Assembly (NCBI RefSeq): GCF_003020115.1
Contig: NZ_PYFX01000006.1
Location: 62,001-126,000 of the forward strand
Length of the DNA stretch: 64,000 nucleotides
Reading direction: 5' to 3'
Origin: Bradyrhizobium sp. MOS002
GTDB lineage: Bacteria; Pseudomonadota; Alphaproteobacteria; Rhizobiales; Xanthobacteraceae
Below the pieces are notes generated by a model. It had not been told where the DNA came from. It saw only the letters and a program-made list of their open reading frames with translations, and did no database searches. The position numbers were made by a program, and so were the translations under genes. Shown piece after piece: positions 46,140-55,157 of the stretch; position 1 is the first letter of the stretch; every line of letters begins with the position of its first letter.

Positions 46140-46808
46140 ATGCTCGTAAGGAAGCAACAAATTCCGCCCCAACGACCAAGCTCGAGCGAATTGAACGCGC
46201 TCGCCGGGCACACTGTGTTTTGCAGTGAATTCAAATATCGGCGTGGCACCGAGATCTTCGGAGAGGCGGAGCCGATCCAATATCTTTACCAGGTCAAGAG
46301 CGGGGCGGTTCGAAGCTATAAATTGTTGGCTGACGGTCGCAGGCAGATCATGGCCTTTCATCTGCCCGGTGACATCTTCGGCGTCGAGAACGGTGTAGTT
46401 CATAGATTTACCGCCGAGGCGATTGTCGAAACGAATGTCCGTCTGACCGATCGCCAGAACGTCGTCGAGCAAGAATGCGGCGGCGCGACCGCGACGAACA
46501 ATGTGCTCAGGCTCGTCACGGGCAGCCTTCAACATGCCGAAACTCACATGCTGTTGCTCGGGAGGAAAACGGCAATCGAGAAAGTCGCCGCTTTCTTGAT
46601 CGAAATGGACGTCCGCTTGACTGCGGCCGGAGTCATGAGCCTTCCCATGAACCGTCGCGATATCGCCGACTATCTGGGGCTGACGCTGGAGACGGTCTCG
46701 CGTGCCCTGTCGCAACTCAGGGACCGTGACATTCTCAGCTTCATCGGGCAGTCCCAACGACAAATCGTATTGCGAGATCGAGCAAGACTGACCGATTTCG
46801 ATCAATAA
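46140..46808 (+). CDS. Crp/Fnr-family transcriptional regulator
   Basis: A 222-residue protein with an N-terminal cyclic-nucleotide-binding-like beta roll (KYRRGTEIFGEAEPIQYLYQ, GRRQIMAFHLPGDIFGVE) and a C-terminal HTH_CRP (MNRRDIADYLGLTLETVSRA). No Fnr-type N-terminal Cys cluster is present, so oxygen sensing by an iron-sulphur cluster is excluded; FixK-like activity is possible. ATG at 46140 follows a GGGGGGA. The longer upstream frame overlaps the preceding gene and terminator and is not real. Target unknown; it stands in the rpmG-pleD accessory block. Confidence 0.9.
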   Translation: MLVRKQQIPPQRPSSSELNALAGHTVFCSEFKYRRGTEIFGEAEPIQYLYQVKSGAVRSYKLLADGRRQIMAFHLPGDIFGVENGVVHRFTAEAIVETNVRLTDRQNVVEQECGGATATNNVLRLVTGSLQHAETHMLLLGRKTAIEKVAAFLIEMDVRLTAAGVMSLPMNRRDIADYLGLTLETVSRALSQLRDRDILSFIGQSQRQIVLRDRARLTDFDQ

Positions 46809-46920
46809 GCGGAATCGATGCATTTGGCCCGGAGCAGAGCAAGTGTGACCCACCTCGCAGAGCGCCTTGACCAGTTTCAATATCTCCAACGGGATCGTTG
46901 CATGAACCTGGTCCATTCCC

Positions 46921-48162
46921 GTGAAGAGCCATTTGCCGTTGCTGGATCCGCTGCGCTTCGCCGCCGCCCTCGGCGTCGCCGTGTTTCACCAGATGTTCTG
47001 GTCCTGGGCCTGGGTTTCGATTGGCGTCCCGGGTTTCGAGCGCACCGTCGCCGCCGATGTTCTCTACCCGTCCGCCGCGCCCTTCACATGGTTCGGTTGG
47101 GTCGGCGTTGAAATCTTCTTTGTCATTTCCGGTTTCGTCATCGCGAATTCCGCGAGCACATCTTCGCCGGGCGAGTTTCTTCTCGGTCGTGCGCTCAGGA
47201 TTTATCCGGCGGTCTGGGTTTGCGCGACCGCGACCTTCCTCGTCCTGCTCCTCTTCGGGAGCGGACCGGCGTCCGAATTCGTTCTGCCCTACATCCACGC
47301 CATGCTGATGGTTCCCAAGGGAGTCACGGGTCAGTGGCTAGACGAAGTCTACTGGACGCTGGCAGCCGAGACGGCATTTTATGGTCTGGTGTTCTGCGCG
47401 ATGCTCACCAAGAAGGTCACCCTGCGGCACCTGGCCTGGGGTCTCACCATCTACAGCGCAATCTTCAATGCCATCGCGCTGCTCGTGCTGTCATGCACGA
47501 CGCCATCCGACTTGCCTTATCTGGTCATTCTGATGTTTCGGGTGCCGTGCGCGGCATTCCTGCTGACGCATGGTTGCTTCTTTGCGCTGGGAATCTGGCT
47601 GTTCATCTCCGCGAACAGACAATTGACGGCACTCGAACAGGTGGCGGTTGCTGTCACGTGTCTTTCGGGCGCGGCGGAAATCTACTTTTTCGCCTCGTTC
47701 TTCTTGACGTCGATCCCCGCCATCGCGGATCAATCGGCTCTCGTGCCGATCATGGTCTGGGCGGCCGCGGTGCTCCTCATTGCAATTGCCGCGAGGCGAA
47801 GCAGGCGCTCTGCGGGCAGAGCTTCTCCTGAAGCACCAGCCTATTTGAGAACGCTCGGACTAATCACCTACCCGCTTTATCTCACGCACAACGTCATTGG
47901 CACGGCGATCATTCGTGCCCTGGTCGATGCCGGCTGGGATGCCACCTCGGCCCTCTGGATCGCGCTGGGCATGCTTGTTTTGGTCTGCTGGTTCATTTGC
48001 GCGAAGATCGAACCGGCCGTCAGAGGCGCGCTGACGCAAACCCTTTCGCATTTCGGAAAGCTTCCGCAAAGGCAGCCGGCGGCGAGGCGCCCGGCGTTGG
48101 CTCGCGGACTGCGACTACGCCCCGCACGTTCCCTCTCGTCTCCCGCACGCGCCGCAGCGTGA
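46921..48162 (+). CDS. Acyltransferase family 3 (OafA/YrhL-like) membrane protein
   Basis: Integral-membrane acyltransferase, 413 residues and about ten helices, acting on surface polysaccharide or other glycans. Signatures: LLDPLRFAAALGVAVFH at the N-terminus, GVEIFFVISGFVIANSA, RALRIYPAVWV (RxxRxxP) and LITYPLYLTHN. Start is GTG at 46921, without a strong ribosome-binding site; further upstream starts cannot be excluded. The last 35 residues are Arg/Ala/Pro-rich and overlap the edge of an intergenic repeat, suggesting a recent change of the C-terminus. Acceptor unknown. Confidence 0.9.
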   Translation: MKSHLPLLDPLRFAAALGVAVFHQMFWSWAWVSIGVPGFERTVAADVLYPSAAPFTWFGWVGVEIFFVISGFVIANSASTSSPGEFLLGRALRIYPAVWVCATATFLVLLLFGSGPASEFVLPYIHAMLMVPKGVTGQWLDEVYWTLAAETAFYGLVFCAMLTKKVTLRHLAWGLTIYSAIFNAIALLVLSCTTPSDLPYLVILMFRVPCAAFLLTHGCFFALGIWLFISANRQLTALEQVAVAVTCLSGAAEIYFFASFFLTSIPAIADQSALVPIMVWAAAVLLIAIAARRSRRSAGRASPEAPAYLRTLGLITYPLYLTHNVIGTAIIRALVDAGWDATSALWIALGMLVLVCWFICAKIEPAVRGALTQTLSHFGKLPQRQPAARRPALARGLRLRPARSLSSPARAAA

Positions 48163-48240
48163 AACGCTGCTGCGCAGAGCTGGGACCCAGAAAGCAACAT
48201 AACACGATACAGAGGCGTGGGCCCCGGCTCTGCAGCGCAC
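48137..48240. repeat. Inverted intergenic repeat (GCTGCTGCGCAGAG / CTCTGCAGCGC type)
   Basis: CAGCGTGAAACGCTGCTGCGCAGAGCTGGGACCCA near 48155-48190 is mirrored by GGGCCCCGGCTCTGCAGCGCACC near 48215-48237, about 25 bases apart; it overlaps the end of the acyltransferase gene. Same general family as 45224-45264. Confidence 0.55.
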
Positions 48241-48709
48241 CCTATCGTCCGCACCTTCGTCGTCCTCGGCAACCTGGTGCCTGCGCTGCGGGAGCTACTG
48301 ATCCAGCGCATCGAAGCGGGGCTGCGCTCGAAAGACTGAAGCCCGCCGCAATCCAGATTCCTGTTCGCCGTCTAAAGGCGCTCTCGATCACCGAGCAAGT
48401 CTCGGCAGCCAATGGAGCCCGTTTGGCACAATCGAGTTGTATCGGGAGGCGGACGTCGCGCTTGGTACAGCCAAAATCGGCATTCTTGGTACTGTTTTAT
48501 AGCCGGGCGCAACGCATCTATTCGCTGACACCGGCGACCGGAGCGATCCCGATCCACCAGGATGAGTGGCAGCCCCGATCAATGCGGACAGCGGAGATGC
48601 GGACACGGAGACAGGAGTTCCACACAGCCTGGCATTCTGTAGATAGCCGGTGCGTCCACGCTCTCTGCATGATTCGACCAAGAGACAAATGACAGAGGAG
48701 ATAATTCCC
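48163..48709. other. Gene-free stretch upstream of the quinone oxidoreductase
   Basis: About 550 bases with overlapping weak frames on both strands and no convincing gene. On the minus strand 48208-48311 can encode RTTKVRTIGCAAEPGP, a phrase seen as a fragment in other Bradyrhizobium intergenic regions in my recollection, so it may be repeat-derived. GAGGAG at 48696-48701 is the ribosome-binding site of the next gene. Confidence 0.45.
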
Positions 48710-49627
48710 ATGAAGGCGATCGTTGTAACGGACCAGGCCGCAGGAACGGCCGGGATGAAGCTGATGGACCGGCCCGAGCCGCAGGCAGCGATAAACGACG
48801 TCGTCGTTCAGGTTCATGCGTCGGGGTTTGTACCGACTGAGCTTTCGTGGCCCTCGACCTGGACCGATCGCCGCGAACGTGACCGAACACCGTCGATCCC
48901 TGGGCACGAGCTGGCCGGAGTGGTCTCCGCCCTCGGATATGGCACGACGGGGCTATCAGTGGGACAGCGGGTGTTCGGCCTCGCGGACTGGTATCGCGAC
49001 GGCACGCTGGCCGAGTATGTGGCGATCGAGGCACGCAACCTTGCACCGCTGCCGGGCGACGTCGACTTTACGGTGGGTGCGAGTCTGCCGATCTCGGGCC
49101 TGACGGCGTGGCAAGGGCTGTTCCAACACGGCCGCCTTCAGGCGGGGCAAAGCGTCCTCGCACACGGCGCGGCCGGCGCAGTCGGGTCAATGGTGACGCA
49201 ACTCGCACGAGAGGCTGGCGCCTACGTCATCGGCTCTGGACGCGCCGCCGACCGTCAGACAGTGCTCGACTTCGGCGCGAAGGAGTTCGTCGACCTCGAC
49301 AACGACACCCTGAAGGACGTGGGCAAAGTCGATCTGGTGTTCGATGTCATCGGCGGTGACATCCAGAAGCGATCCGCAGCACTGATCCGAGCCGGAGGAA
49401 CATTGGTGACGATCGTGGGGCCGGCCGAGACGCGGCCCTCCGAGGGCCTGGCGGTCGACTTCGTCGTCGAGTCCGATCGTGCCCAACTGAGTGAGATCGT
49501 GCGGCGGGTGCGGGACGGACGACTGCGGACGAACATCGGCAACGTCTCGACCCTCGACGATGCCGTCGCCGCGTTAAATCCGACCAAGCGACGCAAGGGG
49601 AATACGATTATCCGCATTCGTCCCTGA
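48710..49627 (+). CDS. NADP-dependent quinone oxidoreductase-like alcohol dehydrogenase (MDR)
   Basis: A 305-residue medium-chain dehydrogenase/reductase of the zinc-independent quinone oxidoreductase type: GROES-like N-domain (KAIVVTDQAAGTAGMKL, PGHELAGVVSALG), then Rossmann domain VLAHGAAGAVGSMVTQLARE (AxxGxxG) and KVDLVFDVIGGD. No zinc-binding Cys/His set is present. Likely reduces quinones or enones with NADPH. ATG at 48710, GAGGAG upstream. Alone in its direction before the convergent caspase gene. Confidence 0.93.
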   Translation: MKAIVVTDQAAGTAGMKLMDRPEPQAAINDVVVQVHASGFVPTELSWPSTWTDRRERDRTPSIPGHELAGVVSALGYGTTGLSVGQRVFGLADWYRDGTLAEYVAIEARNLAPLPGDVDFTVGASLPISGLTAWQGLFQHGRLQAGQSVLAHGAAGAVGSMVTQLAREAGAYVIGSGRAADRQTVLDFGAKEFVDLDNDTLKDVGKVDLVFDVIGGDIQKRSAALIRAGGTLVTIVGPAETRPSEGLAVDFVVESDRAQLSEIVRRVRDGRLRTNIGNVSTLDDAVAALNPTKRRKGNTIIRIRP

Positions 49628-49684
49628 GAGACGCACGCCCATTGATGCACGCAGCCGGCGGGCGGTCACGACCAAGCAAGCGCA

Positions 49685-49713
49685 GCGTCCGCTGCAAACT
49701 CCAAAGCGGACGC
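49685..49713. terminator. Hairpin between convergent oxidoreductase and caspase genes
   Basis: GCGTCCGCT (49685-49693), 11-base loop, AGCGGACGC (49705-49713). No T-run; weak as a terminator. Confidence 0.35.
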
Positions 49714-49823
49714 TCATGAGCGTACGTCAAGCGCGCCGACCATCTCGGCGAAAGGGCTCTCACGATCGGCCGCGACCGAGACGCTCGACTTTCGCGACTG
49801 AATATCCGAAGCGACTGCCGACC

Positions 49824-51674
49824 TTAACCACAGATCTCCATCATCGCTCTAGGCTTGCCATCGCCAGAAGCCGCACCAGAGCCGCCGGGGACTAGCTTGC
49901 AGCCGGACCGCACGGGCCTGCACCCTGCTCCATTGCAAAACATCTGGCCGGTCGCCTGCGGCTTTGCCGGCGCGGACTCGACCTGCTTGCGCTGCTCGTC
50001 CCGTGCCTTCGATTCATCCCTTGTAGCAACCGGCTTCTTCTCCTGAACCTTCTCGCATTCGTTGTCGTCGTTGACCCGATAGCCGGAGCGACACGCGATT
50101 TTCAGGCAGGCGTCGCCGTCGGCCTTGAAGCCGCGATCACACACCAGAGGACAGACCCGACCCGGCTTCGCCTTGATCGCGTCCAGCGCGTCGAAGCTTG
50201 CCAGCCTGGCGTCGAACTTGGTGCCCGCGTACTTGTTGAACAATGTCAGCGAGCGCTGCGACGACGCGCTCCAGTCCCCATCGGCTGTCGCTGCGAAGCA
50301 TCCCACCCGGCGCAATTCAGATTGCAGCAACTTCGCCGTCTCCTGCGCAGACATGCCGGGCTGCGATACGGTCGGGGCAACAGCGGCGATCTTCTGTTCG
50401 CCGTCTGCCTGCGTTTTCCTTTCCGCCGCCTGCTTGGCGGCGAGCTCGGCCGCCGCCTTGTCGGATGCAATCTTGTCGGCGAGCGCCTTTTCGGCGGCGA
50501 GCTTGTCGGCCAGCGCCTTGGCAACAGCAGCCTCGGCTTCCTTGCGCCGCTGCTCCGCAGCGGTCGCCTTCGCCTCCTCGGCCTGTTTGGCCTTCTCTGC
50601 CGCCAGTTTGGCATCCTCGGCCGCCCTGGCTGCAGCCGCCGCCTTGTCCTGCTCGGCCTTTTTGGCGCGCTCCGTGGCAAGCCGGGCCTTCTCGTCCTCG
50701 GCCTGGCGTGCCTTGTCGGCCGCGGCGGCGCGCGCTTCCTCGGCCGCAACCCTGCTCAATTGTCCGTTGGCAAGGCTGGCATAAAACCCATCGGGATATT
50801 GAGCCAGGAAAGCCGTCCAGACCTCTCGCGTGCCGATCTGCATCGCCAGCTCGTAGTCCCGGCGGATCGCGTCCTGCGGGTTCGGCTGCGGTCCAACCGT
50901 GACCGGCTTGGCGGGGACCAATGGGACATCGTTGCCACCCAGCGAGCCGTAGACGTAAGGCTCCTGCTTGTAGCCGGTGCTCTTGAGAACGTCGTCGCGG
51001 ACGAATCCGAAGGCCTTGCGCAGATCGAGCCCCGGCGTCGGCAGCCGTTCGACCAGCGCGGCGGCAAACGGACTGTTTTTGGCGTCACCATCCGAGGCCG
51101 TCGAGCCTGCCTTTGCGGCAAACGCGATCATGGTGTTGGGGCTCGTCGGCTCGATCTTGGCCAAACCACGACCGACGGCGCGCGATGCCACGGTGCGCTT
51201 CATCGTCCTGGCAAACGGATTGTCGCGGCAGGCGTCCAGTATGACAAGCCGAAGCTGCTTCGCAGACTCGACGGCAAACAGCGCACGATCAAGCGCTACC
51301 GTCTCGTCGAGCACATCGCCGTCCGTTTCGAGCGTCGCATCGGTCGGGATCAGATAGTTGTTTCCGTCCAGCTCGATACCGTGCCCGGCATAGTAGATGA
51401 CGGCGACATCGGCATCGCGCGTTCGGTTGGCGAACTCGCGCAAAGACCTGCGCATGTCGGCAGCACTCACATCAAGCTTGACGTCGACGCTGTCGAAACC
51501 CGCCTTCTTGAACATGCCGCCGACCAGCGTCGCATCGTTCACGGGATTGGAGAGAAGCGGCGCGCTCTTATAGGCGGAATTGCCAATGACCAGCGCGACG
51601 CGACGTTCGGCATGCGCAACTCCGCCCAATCCCAGCAAAAGGATCAGACATGTGACAAGTCTGAATGCGCCCAT
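49824..51674 (-). CDS. Caspase-family (peptidase C14) protein with coiled coil and Cys-rich C-terminus
   Basis: Exported caspase-fold protein of 616 residues. Signal peptide MGAFRLVTCLILLLGLGGVA; then the caspase p20-like domain with RRVALVIGNSAYKSAPLLSN, catalytic His98 in VIYYAGHGIELDG and Cys149 in VILDACRDNPF. Residues about 300-440 are an Ala/Lys/Glu-rich coiled coil of AEKAKQAEEAKA type; the C-terminal third has DUF-like domain with LQSELRRVGCF (a peptidoglycan-binding/SPOR-adjacent repeat style) and paired Cys (GRVCPLVCDRGFKADGDACL, IACRSGYRVNDDNECEK). Both catalytic residues are intact. Such rhizobial proteins are periplasmic or outer-membrane associated; function unknown. Confidence 0.9.
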   Translation of the reverse strand: MGAFRLVTCLILLLGLGGVAHAERRVALVIGNSAYKSAPLLSNPVNDATLVGGMFKKAGFDSVDVKLDVSAADMRRSLREFANRTRDADVAVIYYAGHGIELDGNNYLIPTDATLETDGDVLDETVALDRALFAVESAKQLRLVILDACRDNPFARTMKRTVASRAVGRGLAKIEPTSPNTMIAFAAKAGSTASDGDAKNSPFAAALVERLPTPGLDLRKAFGFVRDDVLKSTGYKQEPYVYGSLGGNDVPLVPAKPVTVGPQPNPQDAIRRDYELAMQIGTREVWTAFLAQYPDGFYASLANGQLSRVAAEEARAAAADKARQAEDEKARLATERAKKAEQDKAAAAARAAEDAKLAAEKAKQAEEAKATAAEQRRKEAEAAVAKALADKLAAEKALADKIASDKAAAELAAKQAAERKTQADGEQKIAAVAPTVSQPGMSAQETAKLLQSELRRVGCFAATADGDWSASSQRSLTLFNKYAGTKFDARLASFDALDAIKAKPGRVCPLVCDRGFKADGDACLKIACRSGYRVNDDNECEKVQEKKPVATRDESKARDEQRKQVESAPAKPQATGQMFCNGAGCRPVRSGCKLVPGGSGAASGDGKPRAMMEICG

Positions 51675-51739
51675 CGTAGCCCCGCGAAAGCACCGGGATA
51701 AAGTAGTATCCGGAACATTCCCGAACGCAATACCGCTCT

Positions 51740-51753
51740 GTGACTTTGGTCAC
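51740..51753. promoter_or_regulatory. Inverted repeat upstream of the caspase gene
   Basis: GTGAC (51740-51744), four bases, GTCAC (51749-51753), about 70 bases before the caspase start in an AT-richer spacer. Possible regulator site; no cognate factor is evident. Confidence 0.3.
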
Positions 51754-51845
51754 TCCGCGTTCGAACAACAAGGCCGACGAGTTCGTCGTGATGCCCGCGA
51801 CGATAGGCTCCGAAAAAAGCCAGCGCTTATGAGGTCGGTACCCCG

Positions 51846-53084
51846 CTACGCCGTCCGCAACACCGGCGCCGGCGGCTGCGACGGCCGGATCAGCGCGAAT
51901 GCGACCTGGATGATGCCCCCGGCCAATCCCAGCGCGACACCGATGCGCCAGGCCATGGTGTAGGAGCCGAGCGCGTCATAGAGCAGCCCTCCTCCGTACG
52001 CACCGAGGAAGCTGCCGATCTGGTGGCTCATGAAGGCGAGGCCCTGGATCATCGCCTGCCAGCGCAGACCGAACATCTCGGCGACCGCGCCCGCGACCAG
52101 CGGTCCCACACCCATCCACAGGAAGCCCATGATCGCGCCGAACAGCAAGGTCGAGGCAGGCGTCGCCGGCAGCATGAAGTACCAGGCCAGCGCCAGCGAG
52201 CGGAGAACGTAGATGCCGCCCAGAAGCGCAAGCTTGTTCCAGCGCTGGCCGGCCCAGCCGAAGAACAGCGAGCCGAGCACGTTGAAGCCGCCGATCATGC
52301 CGAGCGTCTGCGCGCTCAGCATCGGATCGAGGCCGCAGATCGCGAGATAGGACGGCAGGTGTGTGGTGAGGAACACGAGCTGCATGCCGCAGACGAGATA
52401 GGCGCAGGTCATCACCACGAAGGACGCATTGCCGAAGGCGGTCTTCGCCGCAATCATCGCCGTGGCATCGACGATCTCGTCAGCCGCGGGCTTCGGCAGC
52501 GGGACCGCGTCAACGCGCCCGGCATACCAGGCCGCCGGGATCATCAGCACCGACATCACCACGAAGCCGGCGAGCCCGACGCGCCAGCCAAAGCCCTCGT
52601 TGAGCATCTGCCCGAGCGGCGCCGATAACAACGCGCCGAGCGAGCCCGCGCCGGAGACGATGCCAAGCACGGTGGAACGCACCGTCGCGGGTACTGCGCG
52701 CGCTGCCACCGACATCGCGATCGCCGCCGCGGTGCAGGCGAGCGAGGTGCCGATCAGCACGCCGGCGCCGATCATGATGGCGAGGAGACCGTTCGCGGTT
52801 GCCATCAGCACCAGGCCCGCGATGTACATGAACGAGCCTGCGATCATGATCGGACGGAAGCCGTAGCGCGTGGTCATCGCGCCTGCGAGCGGCTGAAGAA
52901 AGCCCCAGGCGAGGTTTTGCACGGCCAGCGCCAGCGTGAAGTCGGAGATCGACAGATGGATGTCGTGGGTCAGCGGCTGCATGAAGATGCCGAGACTCTG
53001 CCGCAGCCCCATGCTCAGCGTCAGCATGATCGAGGCGCCGATCAGGATGGGCAATGTCGGGCGCAGGACCTGCAACAGGGGCAT
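51846..53084 (-). CDS. Major facilitator superfamily transporter
   Basis: A 412-residue permease with about twelve membrane segments. First-half signature GLRQSLGIFMQPLTHDI and loop 2-3 GAMTTRYGFRPIMIAG; second half QTLGMIGGFNVLGSLFFGW. The start is Met at 53084 rather than 53099: AGGGAGAAGAAA immediately precedes it and serves as ribosome-binding site. It resembles OFA/CynX-like organic-anion permeases. Divergent from a TetR regulator with an operator-like palindrome between, so it is probably an inducible efflux or uptake pump. Confidence 0.92.
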   Translation of the reverse strand: MPLLQVLRPTLPILIGASIMLTLSMGLRQSLGIFMQPLTHDIHLSISDFTLALAVQNLAWGFLQPLAGAMTTRYGFRPIMIAGSFMYIAGLVLMATANGLLAIMIGAGVLIGTSLACTAAAIAMSVAARAVPATVRSTVLGIVSGAGSLGALLSAPLGQMLNEGFGWRVGLAGFVVMSVLMIPAAWYAGRVDAVPLPKPAADEIVDATAMIAAKTAFGNASFVVMTCAYLVCGMQLVFLTTHLPSYLAICGLDPMLSAQTLGMIGGFNVLGSLFFGWAGQRWNKLALLGGIYVLRSLALAWYFMLPATPASTLLFGAIMGFLWMGVGPLVAGAVAEMFGLRWQAMIQGLAFMSHQIGSFLGAYGGGLLYDALGSYTMAWRIGVALGLAGGIIQVAFALIRPSQPPAPVLRTA

Positions 53085-53145
53085 TTTCTTCTCCCTCATC
53101 GGCGCGGCGCGAGCGCCGTCGTCTGCAATATCGGTTGATTTTGGT

Positions 53146-53161
53146 TACACAGACCTGTGTA
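53146..53161. promoter_or_regulatory. Candidate TetR operator between MFS and TetR genes
   Basis: TACACAGACCTGTGTA is a perfect 16-base palindrome in the 129-base divergent spacer, 62 bases from the MFS start and 53 from the tetR start; size and symmetry fit a TetR dimer site. Confidence 0.75.
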
Positions 53162-53213
53162 CTTAGGCTATGGATAGCGTGCACTGTCAAGCCAACAGGA
53201 CATCCACCGCCGC

Positions 53214-53822
53214 ATGGCTCCCCCGCCCGCCTCACAGACGATGAAAGAGCGGATCCTCGAGACCGCCGACAAGCTGTTTTATCTGCAGGGCATTCGCGCC
53301 ATCGGCGTCGACACCATCGCGGCCCAGATCGGCATCTCCAAGCGCACGCTCTACAATCACTTCCCTTCCAAGGACGCGCTGATCGCGGCCTATCTGGAGC
53401 GCCGCTTCGTCCAGCCCCGCCCCTCGGACAAGCCGCCGGCCGAGCAGATCCTCGCAACATTCGATTCGCTGGAGCGCCGCTTCGCCGCAAAAGACTTTCG
53501 CGGCTGCCCGTTCGTGAATGCGGTCGCCGAGCTTGGCCCGGCGGACCGCGCCGTGAAGAAGATCGCAATCGCCTTCAAGGAAAGCCGCCGCGTCTGGTTT
53601 CGCGACCGCCTCAACGAACTCGGCGTTGCGAACGCAGAGGCGCTCGCGACGCAGCTCGTGCTGCTGGTCGACGGCTCGATCGCCCAGGACCTCGTCCGCG
53701 ACGACCCCGCAATGGCGCGTGCCGCGAAGGAAGCGGCGAAGGTGTTGTTGCGGAATGCCGGGGTGGAGGTGGGAGATGAGGCTGCGGTGAAGTCAGGCAA
53801 GCGGGCGGCCCGGAATCCCTGA
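53214..53822 (+). CDS. TetR-family transcriptional regulator
   Basis: A 202-residue repressor: HTH MKERILETADKLFYLQGIRA, IGVDTIAAQIGISKRTLYNHF and PSKDALIAAYL, followed by a C-terminal ligand domain with two aromatic-rich helices. A Cys in DFRGCPFVN may be relevant to ligand sensing. Divergent from the MFS transporter and expected to repress it through the palindrome at 53146-53161. Confidence 0.93.
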   Translation: MAPPPASQTMKERILETADKLFYLQGIRAIGVDTIAAQIGISKRTLYNHFPSKDALIAAYLERRFVQPRPSDKPPAEQILATFDSLERRFAAKDFRGCPFVNAVAELGPADRAVKKIAIAFKESRRVWFRDRLNELGVANAEALATQLVLLVDGSIAQDLVRDDPAMARAAKEAAKVLLRNAGVEVGDEAAVKSGKRAARNP

Positions 53823-54011
53823 AGCAACTGAAAGATCAGACCACTCGCTGCAAGAAGTCCGGATCGGCGAGCACGCATTCCAACGTCCGTTTGCCGTGCT
53901 TCACCTTCGATCGCTTGAAGGGAGCGGACAGGGCGTCACGTGAAGCTTGACATCCAGCCACAACCTAAGGGAGCATCTGGCGTTTTTTTCATTCCCTTGG
54001 AGATTGCCACG

Positions 54012-54284
54012 ATGCCTACCATCCACATGGACTCGTCCGTCAGCCAGACCGCCACCCGCGCCGTTATGAACGGAGGAGTTCTGGCCTGTACAAAGACCAG
54101 CGACAAGGACGTTTATTCTCATTCGATTTGGGCGACCGAAAGCAACATCCGGCAGTTCACGATGCACGAAGGGGACAGCATCGTCATCCCGCCCGGCTCG
54201 AGCGTGACGATATGGATATTCCGCACGCAGCCGGGAAAATCGACCTGGACCATGGACTTCGAACTCAAGGAAAAGGCTGCCTGA
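54012..54284 (+). CDS. Small hypothetical protein, 90 aa
   Basis: Begins MPTIHMDSSVSQTATRAVMN at 54012 (TTGGAG upstream; a GTG-started longer frame to 53940 is less likely). Compact, mostly beta, with EGDSIVIPPGSSVTIWIFRT and a charged C-terminus FELKEKAA; no Cys pair or membrane helix. It shares neighbourhood with other small secreted or unknown genes in the accessory block. Family unknown. Confidence 0.65.
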   Translation: MPTIHMDSSVSQTATRAVMNGGVLACTKTSDKDVYSHSIWATESNIRQFTMHEGDSIVIPPGSSVTIWIFRTQPGKSTWTMDFELKEKAA

Positions 54285-54399
54285 CAAGCCACACGAAACA
54301 GCCGCTCTCGGAACTCCGGGAGCGGTCACCTGCATGACCGAACTGAAAGGAACCATCGTCATTTCGGCGTCGTTGACCTTCTTTACACCGGAGATGGTC

Positions 54400-55002
54400 A
54401 TGAACCGAAAATCGCTTCTTCTTACAGCCGCGCTGTCCTTCGCTGTTGCCGCTCCCGTCTTCGCACAAGGCGGCGGTGGAGGTGGTGGTGGTGGTGCCGG
54501 CGGAGGCGCAGGTGGCGCGGCCGCGAGCGGCGGCGCGTCCGGATCATCCGCGAGCTCGGGCGCAGGCACTGGCACGTCTGGCGCCGCCAACGGAGGCCCC
54601 TCGGCGCCATCCGGCATGGGCACAAACGGAACTTCCACCGGCGCTCACACCAACAACTCTCCAACCAACCCGAACGTTCAGGCCCCGACGCCGAACGGCA
54701 ACACCGCGAGCACACCGGCCGCACCAAGCAGCTCGGGCGCGGGCAACACCGCGTCAGGGTCGACACAGGCGGGCACGCCAAACGAGACCGACAGGTCCGG
54801 CATCACGGCAACCAACGGTGCCAACAGCGACAACAAGGCTCAGATCAGCCCCGCGGAGCAAGCAAGAACGGGGATCAAGACGCTTCCACAGGATCAAACT
54901 CCAGGAGCCGTCAGTGCGCCGGGCGTTGGCGTCGGTCATGCGGCGAACGGCTTGCCGATCGGCACGCCGGGGTCGGGGACCAGCAACGTCGATCAGAAGT
55001 AA
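54400..55002 (+). CDS. Secreted Gly/Ser/Ala-rich low-complexity protein
   Basis: A 200-residue exported protein: signal peptide MNRKSLLLTAALSFAVAAPV...FA then QGGGGGGGGGAGGGAGGAAA and long Ser/Ala/Thr/Pro/Asn-rich repeats (SGSSASSGAGTGTSGAANGG, NTASTPAAPSSSGAGNTAS). No globular domain. Preceded by GGAG at 54390-54393. Such proteins are often surface or biofilm matrix-associated in related bacteria; here that is only a guess. A terminator follows. Confidence 0.75.
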   Translation: MNRKSLLLTAALSFAVAAPVFAQGGGGGGGGGAGGGAGGAAASGGASGSSASSGAGTGTSGAANGGPSAPSGMGTNGTSTGAHTNNSPTNPNVQAPTPNGNTASTPAAPSSSGAGNTASGSTQAGTPNETDRSGITATNGANSDNKAQISPAEQARTGIKTLPQDQTPGAVSAPGVGVGHAANGLPIGTPGSGTSNVDQK

Positions 55003-55026
55003 CCCGGACTTTCTCCATCTCCACAG

Positions 55027-55048
55027 GGCCCGCTACGGCGGGCCTTTT
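55027..55048 (+). terminator. Terminator-like hairpin after the Gly-rich gene
   Basis: GGCCCGC (55027-55033), loop TACG, GCGGGCC (55038-55044), then TTTTC. Confidence 0.75.
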
Positions 55049-55157
55049 CTGTGACGTCCTGAAGGGAGTGGAAGGCCGAGGGCTGCGAGGGCGAGACATG
55101 GGGTAAACTTGGCATCAGGCGGCCCTGCCGATACACTGGTTTCTTTGGGGCGCGCCC

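Noticed and set aside
54301..54324. Hairpin CCGCTCTCGG...CCGGGAGCGG between two small genes
   Set aside because: No T-run, G-T mismatch in the stem; cannot be called a terminator or attenuator.
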